Shown here piece by piece: positions 60,152 to 64,000 of a stretch of DNA of 64,000 nucleotides. Within the stretch, counting starts at the first letter, position 1, and each line of letters starts with the position of its first letter. A program made the translations under genes and the position numbers. This stretch comes from Cupriavidus sp. Its GTDB lineage: Bacteria > Pseudomonadota > Gammaproteobacteria > Burkholderiales > Burkholderiaceae. The DNA lies in assembly GCA_031181345.1 (NCBI GenBank), contig JAPSLC010000004.1, forward strand, positions 100,358-164,357, written 5' to 3'. The notes beneath the pieces were generated by a model that searched no databases, was not told where the DNA came from, and saw only the letters and a list, made by a program, of their open reading frames with translations.

Positions 60152-60670
60152 GGTTGTCTCCTCATTTTCGGGTAAAAGCCGACCCCGGCGTTCCGAATAT
60201 TCCGCTGTGCGGAGTATTCATTAATTATCGTTATTATCAGCTGCCTCAGTCTATAAACCCTGCGGAAGTTCTCAATGCGGGAACACCCGAACCGATGCTT
60301 GTATTGAGAACGGGCATATATTCCATGCAACGGAGTAATGTCGCGCCGGCGCCGCTCGATGGTTTGCCGGACCGCCACGATGACGGGCGTGGCGTCCTGT
60401 GTCGGTCTGGCCTTGGAAGATTGCCGAATCGCTCCCGGCGGGGGTGGTGTATGGGACGAGAAAACACGACGGCGGCATTTATTTTCCCGATTATCCAGTG
60501 TCACTACGCAACCGGTTGGGTAACCGCGAAGACAAATAGGCGATATGATTTTCGTGATTCAGCGCGGAAAAATCTTCGATACTGATGAAGATGGTCGGCG
60601 ATTATTCAATTCCATTGCACCTGGCATCGTTGGCGCCAATGAATCCAGGCGATATGGATCCGGGGTGCCG
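60152..60670. other. Gene-poor 519-base gap with lower GC content
   Basis: No supported gene lies here. AT-rich patches occur near 60215-60245 (ATTAATTATCGTTATTATC) and 60530-60610, unlike the flanks. Several short frames are open on both strands but none has family resemblance or consistent composition. It should contain the promoter of the DUF6351 gene and the 3' end of the PhoPQ-related transcript. Confidence 0.5.
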
Positions 60671-62161
60671 TCAGAAGGGCGGCTGGCGTGTGGGACTGTC
60701 GGGCACGGTGCGGCACGCCTTCCGATCGGCGGGCGGGGCGCTCCTCGGATAGGCCATCTTGCCGACGATGTAGGCTGGGCTCGTGGCCACGAAACCGTCT
60801 GCGAACCGGGCTTCGACAAAATAGGCGCTCCAGCCCGTCGTCGGCCATGGGGCCGCCACGCGCAAGGATGGGCCCGCATCTGCGCGAAGCGGAGTGGCCG
60901 CGTAACGGATGCCGCAGGAGACACGGAAATCTCGCGCTTCAGCGTTGTCGGCGCGCCATAGCGTCAGTTCTTGGGCCGGTTCCGATAGCGTCACCGCGAT
61001 GGCGGCATCAGGCCCCTCGCCGGTCAGGCGCGTCGTCACCTGCGCAAGCGGACGGCTTTCGTGCAAGCGGTTGACAAAGGGGGACAGCGCCTCGAGCGTG
61101 ACGGCACTGAGGTCATAGTGGCCAGCGTTGGGCACCATGCGCAGGCTGGCCGGATCCGGAAGCCGGTCGATGTAGCGGGCTGCCGCATCGGGAACGAAGA
61201 AGTCGTCGCCGCTGGCATTGACGATGTACTTCGGAATGGCGAGCCGTGCCGCACTCGCGCTGTCCAGATAGCGGAGCGGATCAATGATGCGCATCAGATC
61301 CGCGAAGCGCGGCGTATCGATCAGGCGATCGATGCCTTCGGCCACATACGGTTGCATGGCGATGGGCCAGTTTCCGCCATAGCTGTGGTGGAGATGCGCG
61401 AGCAAGGCTTGCATGTCCAATACGTCGGCACCGAACGGTACGATCGCTTCCACGCGGGAATCGGCGATGGCCGCCAACCAGCTTGCCCAACCACGTTTCG
61501 AGATGCCGGAGACGACGAAACGGTCGACGCCCAGAGACGCCAGCTCGCGTTCGGCCAGCGACATGGCGCGCGTGACCGCGCCCGCCATCGGGATTTGCAA
61601 GGGCAGCGTGGAACGGCCATGCGGCGATTGCAGGTACAGCCGCCAGCCATGGGCGACACTTCCATCCTCGCTGCGAGGCTGGCCGTCGTCGGCATAGGAC
61701 AGGGGCTGGTTTGGAATATCGCTGACCGAGACCACCACCGTACGTGTGCGCCTGGCAAGCTCGGCAAGGGTGTCGACCGTGAAGTCTGAAGGCGGCAGCG
61801 CGCCGCTGCCATTCGTATCGTTTCGTACACCGTTGTTGACAACGAGCACCGCTCGGCCCCGGCGGGCGTTGGCGGGAATGTACATCGCCACATCGTGCAG
61901 CCAGTCGGCGGGCGTGATCAGACCGTCCGGAGACCAGCGTTGCGACTTCAGGCGATAGATCCGTTGGGTGACCCCTGCCACTTCTGTGGTCGCCGTCATG
62001 GCGTACTCGGGCGGATGTTGCTCCAGGTGGTCCCGATAGCAGGCCAGCGCTTGGCCGGGGGCCGCGGTGGCGTCGGCAGGACAGGGGGATGGGGGAGAGG
62101 CGTCGAAGCTGCAGGCATTGCCCAACAGGGCAAGTGTGGTCACGATGGCGGCGCGATGCAC
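60671..62161 (-). CDS. PhoPQ-activated pathogenicity-related family protein
   Basis: A 496-residue protein of the PhoPQ_related alpha/beta-hydrolase family. The N-terminus (MHRAAIVTTLALLGNACSFD) carries a lipobox LGNAC, predicting a lipoprotein. A hydrolase nucleophile region is VSGISKRGWASWLAAIADSR, with VNNGVRNDTNGSGALPPSDF and a C-terminal GHYDLSAVTLEALSPFV. Function in relatives is unproven. It is transcribed toward the DUF6351 lipoprotein gene on the same strand, so the two envelope hydrolases may act together. Confidence 0.88.
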   Translation of the reverse strand: MHRAAIVTTLALLGNACSFDASPPSPCPADATAAPGQALACYRDHLEQHPPEYAMTATTEVAGVTQRIYRLKSQRWSPDGLITPADWLHDVAMYIPANARRGRAVLVVNNGVRNDTNGSGALPPSDFTVDTLAELARRTRTVVVSVSDIPNQPLSYADDGQPRSEDGSVAHGWRLYLQSPHGRSTLPLQIPMAGAVTRAMSLAERELASLGVDRFVVSGISKRGWASWLAAIADSRVEAIVPFGADVLDMQALLAHLHHSYGGNWPIAMQPYVAEGIDRLIDTPRFADLMRIIDPLRYLDSASAARLAIPKYIVNASGDDFFVPDAAARYIDRLPDPASLRMVPNAGHYDLSAVTLEALSPFVNRLHESRPLAQVTTRLTGEGPDAAIAVTLSEPAQELTLWRADNAEARDFRVSCGIRYAATPLRADAGPSLRVAAPWPTTGWSAYFVEARFADGFVATSPAYIVGKMAYPRSAPPADRKACRTVPDSPTRQPPF

Positions 62162-62272
62162 GGGGGCGAGTCCAAAAACAGCGATGCTTGCACTCGCATC
62201 CTTTCAGTTCGATCAAAAACGATCACTACCTTTTGCTTTCTGCGACGGCCGCTGGCATCGATGTGTGCGAAG

Positions 62273-62374
62273 GTGACATTTGAAATTAGCTAAAACCGGA
62301 CATTACAACTTAGCTCCAACATCCGTTGTCCAGACGGGTTTCAAAGGTCTGACCTCTGGCTAATTTCAAATGTC
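62273..62374. repeat. Inverted pair of 17-base IS-end-like sequences
   Basis: TGACATTTGAAATTAGC at 62273-62289 is exactly the reverse complement of 62358-62374, leaving 68 bases between. The right copy faces the transposase and fits the left end of the insertion sequence. The left copy points the other way, as if a second element end had been left behind or the element inserted next to its own relic. Confidence 0.75.
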
Positions 62375-63893
62375 AGTCCGACCGTGCTTTTTGTGATGCA
62401 GGGAAGTCAAGCTGGCCGTGGCCGATGCCGCCTCAACAGGGTGGGGCGCCCGTGCTGGCCATCGCCCGCTCCAGATCCAGCCGATTGATCTGTCGCTTGC
62501 GCTTGGTGTGGGGTAACGGTTTGGGCGCGCTCGGCGCCTGACCGCTGTTGGTGCGCGACGGCCCCGCCGTCTGCCGATCGTCGCGCAGCGCCTGCACCTT
62601 CGCCGCGATGTCCAACACGTGCCCCAGCCGCTTGTGCGCAACGATGTCCCCTTGCCGAATGGTTTCCCGCGGATCGAACACGCTGTAGGGCAGGGCAGCG
62701 CCATCGGCCCACAGCTCGATCCGGCCATCCGGGTATTCGGCCACCTCGATCGTGCGGCCAATCAGCTTGCGGTATGCGGGACTGTTCTGCAGCAGGTACA
62801 CCACCTTGTCGTACTGCAACGTCAGGCTCTGCGAGACCTTGCGCCATTCGCGCCAGGTAAAGATCCGCTCGAGGTCTTCATCACCCCGCACCGGCCGGTG
62901 CGCATCGAAGTCGCTGCGCGGCACCTTGGCAAAGCGCGCGTTGAACTCAGCCATGAAGCTCGCGGCAAACGCGTTGGCGGCGGGCAGGGTGGCAATACCG
63001 CGCAGCCGCAGCTCCTTGACCAGCCGGTCCTGCAGCACGCCGTGCATCCGCTCCACGCGCCCCTTGGCCTGGCTCGAATTGGCGCACAGGATGTCGATGT
63101 TCAGCTCGAACAGCGCGCGCCCAAACTGCGTATAGCCGCGCCCATCCGGGCCGTCCTTGGCATTGACGCGGAAGATGCCGGCCTTGTCGCTGTAGAACGC
63201 CACCGGCTTGCCGTGGCGTTCCACGTAGGCGCGCGTCGCTTCGAAGTACGCGAAGGTCGATTCGGTCGGCACGAACGACAGCTGCATCAGCTGACCGGTG
63301 GCGTCATCGACGTAGACCAGCAGCGTGCAGGCCGGCGCGCGGTCTTCGAACCAGCGGTGGTCGCTGCCATCGATCTGGATCAGCTCGCCATAACAGGCGC
63401 GCCGGTGCCGCGGCTGGTAGACCTTGGGCGGGCGCAGCTTCCTTGGGACCCAGAAGCCGGCGTCGATCATGATCCGGCGTACGCACGCCTTGGAGAGTTC
63501 GATGCCGTGGCATTGCCGTAGCTTCTCCCAGGCCAGCGTGGGACCGAAGTCAGCGTAGCGGTCCCGTACCAGACCGCGCACCCGCGCTTCCAGTCCGGGC
63601 GGCAACTGCCGATTGCCCGGACGACCGCGACGGCGCGAAATCAGCCCGCTAGGGCCGTCTTCCTGCAACCGCAGCACCAATCGCCGGACTTGCCGCGCGC
63701 TGATACCCAACCGCTCGGCGGCGCGCCAACGCGCCAGATGGCCGTCGGCGACGGCCTGAACGACCTTGAGTCGATCCAACTCCCGCGTGCTCATCGTCAA
63801 CCATCCCTGATCGTTCACCGCTGGCTCCTCGAGAATCCGACGAGCCGTTGACGGTATCGATCATGGGCGATGGGACATTTCTTATATGGTCGC
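62358..63893. mobile_element. ISNCY-type insertion sequence (ends approximate)
   Basis: An intact transposase gene is bracketed by imperfect terminal repeats sharing AAATGTC: GCTAATTTCAAATGTCAGTC read inward from 62358 and CCATATAAGAAATGTCCCAT read inward from about 63893. A target-site duplication could not be recognised, so the exact ends are uncertain. The flanking GC content and codon use look similar to the host. Confidence 0.6.
62433..63818 (-). CDS. ISNCY-family transposase
   Basis: A 461-residue transposase. The N-terminal helix-turn-helix is LKVVQAVADGHLARWRAAER, LGISARQVRRLV; a DDE-type integrase core follows (GELIQIDGSDHRWFEDRAPA, LLVYVDDATGQLMQLSFVPT, DILCANSSQAKGRVERMHGV). A Mu-type C-terminal domain and basic tail (KPLPHTKRKRQINRLDLERA) complete it. 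GTG at 63818 is supported by GAGGAG six bases upstream; an ATG lies at 63794. The gene shows no frameshift or stop, so the element may be active. Confidence 0.9.
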   Translation of the reverse strand: MNDQGWLTMSTRELDRLKVVQAVADGHLARWRAAERLGISARQVRRLVLRLQEDGPSGLISRRRGRPGNRQLPPGLEARVRGLVRDRYADFGPTLAWEKLRQCHGIELSKACVRRIMIDAGFWVPRKLRPPKVYQPRHRRACYGELIQIDGSDHRWFEDRAPACTLLVYVDDATGQLMQLSFVPTESTFAYFEATRAYVERHGKPVAFYSDKAGIFRVNAKDGPDGRGYTQFGRALFELNIDILCANSSQAKGRVERMHGVLQDRLVKELRLRGIATLPAANAFAASFMAEFNARFAKVPRSDFDAHRPVRGDEDLERIFTWREWRKVSQSLTLQYDKVVYLLQNSPAYRKLIGRTIEVAEYPDGRIELWADGAALPYSVFDPRETIRQGDIVAHKRLGHVLDIAAKVQALRDDRQTAGPSRTNSGQAPSAPKPLPHTKRKRQINRLDLERAMASTGAPPC

Positions 63894-64000
63894 CTCCCAT
63901 TTGCAAGGGATATCGTTGGTGGCGAGTAGGGTGGTTGCGGACTTATATCCGGACTCGACGCGGGCGTGCCCGCCGGCCCCAATGGAATGCGCCGCAGAGG
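63894..64000. other. Sequence after the insertion sequence to the window end
   Basis: No gene or clear signal is visible in these 107 bases. The window ends before any further coding region can be recognised. Confidence 0.4.

Noticed and set aside
60154..60585. A 143-codon open frame in the gap between DUF6351 and PhoPQ-related genes
   Set aside because: No recognisable domain, it overlaps several other short open frames, and it runs through AT-rich patches that look regulatory.

Overview
The window is GC-rich chromosomal DNA (about two thirds G+C by eye), densely coding, with many ATGA/GTGA stop-start overlaps. Bug-type tripartite tricarboxylate transporter receptors, split CoA-transferase subunits, a FecI/FecR/TonB siderophore island with DUF3649, PepSY and DUF3325 proteins, and several sulfur-source ABC systems together suggest a beta-proteobacterium of the order Burkholderiales (Cupriavidus/Bordetella/Achromobacter-like). 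The genus is inferred, not proven. No rRNA, tRNA, CRISPR array or phage module was seen.

Layout. 1-3.8 kb: a sulfonate/taurine-type operon (TauD-like dioxygenase, cut by the window edge, then periplasmic binding protein, ATPase and permease). 3.8-9.7 kb: ankyrin, PAS and cupin proteins, an SDR dehydrogenase with an ACS-type MFS transporter, an addiction-module antitoxin next to a 5'-truncated toxin remnant, and a second MFS transporter. 9.8-22.4 kb: a five-gene minus-strand operon of very large, signal-less, mostly uncharacterised proteins (DUF6603 protein, 848 aa protein, 1269 aa protein, 522 aa protein, subtilisin-fold peptidase with a propeller-like tail). This is the strongest candidate for an undescribed system. 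22.7-30.1 kb: a cell-surface-signalling iron uptake island (Fur box, FecI sigma factor, FecR, TonB receptor, DUF4198, DUF3649, PepSY, DUF3325).

30.3-39.6 kb: LysR with a divergent RarD-type permease, a VirK/YbjX protein, a MetQ-like binding protein, and a PaoABC-like molybdenum aldehyde dehydrogenase with a divergent AraC regulator. 39.8-45.1 kb: a probable sulfur-scavenging operon (CMD/AhpD protein, acyl-CoA-dehydrogenase-like flavoprotein, ABC ATPase, Tat-type binding protein, permease), followed convergently by a second MetQ-like gene. The promoters of the two MetQ-like genes are near copies of each other with the same 21-bp dyad. 45.3-52.8 kb: VOC, AraC, an orphan histidine kinase, an LLM flavin oxidoreductase, a TetR/GST divergon with a visible operator, a PhnB-like VOC protein, and a lipid kinase with a metallophosphoesterase.

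52.9-57.4 kb: a catabolic locus (Bug receptor with a large internal deletion, CoA-transferase A and B, full-length Bug receptor, DUF1330, IclR regulator). 57.4-62.2 kb: two predicted lipoprotein hydrolases (DUF6351 and PhoPQ-related). 62.3-63.9 kb: an intact ISNCY-type insertion sequence with an extra inverted copy of its left end. Starts were chosen from Shine-Dalgarno sequences, gene overlaps and typical family N-termini.
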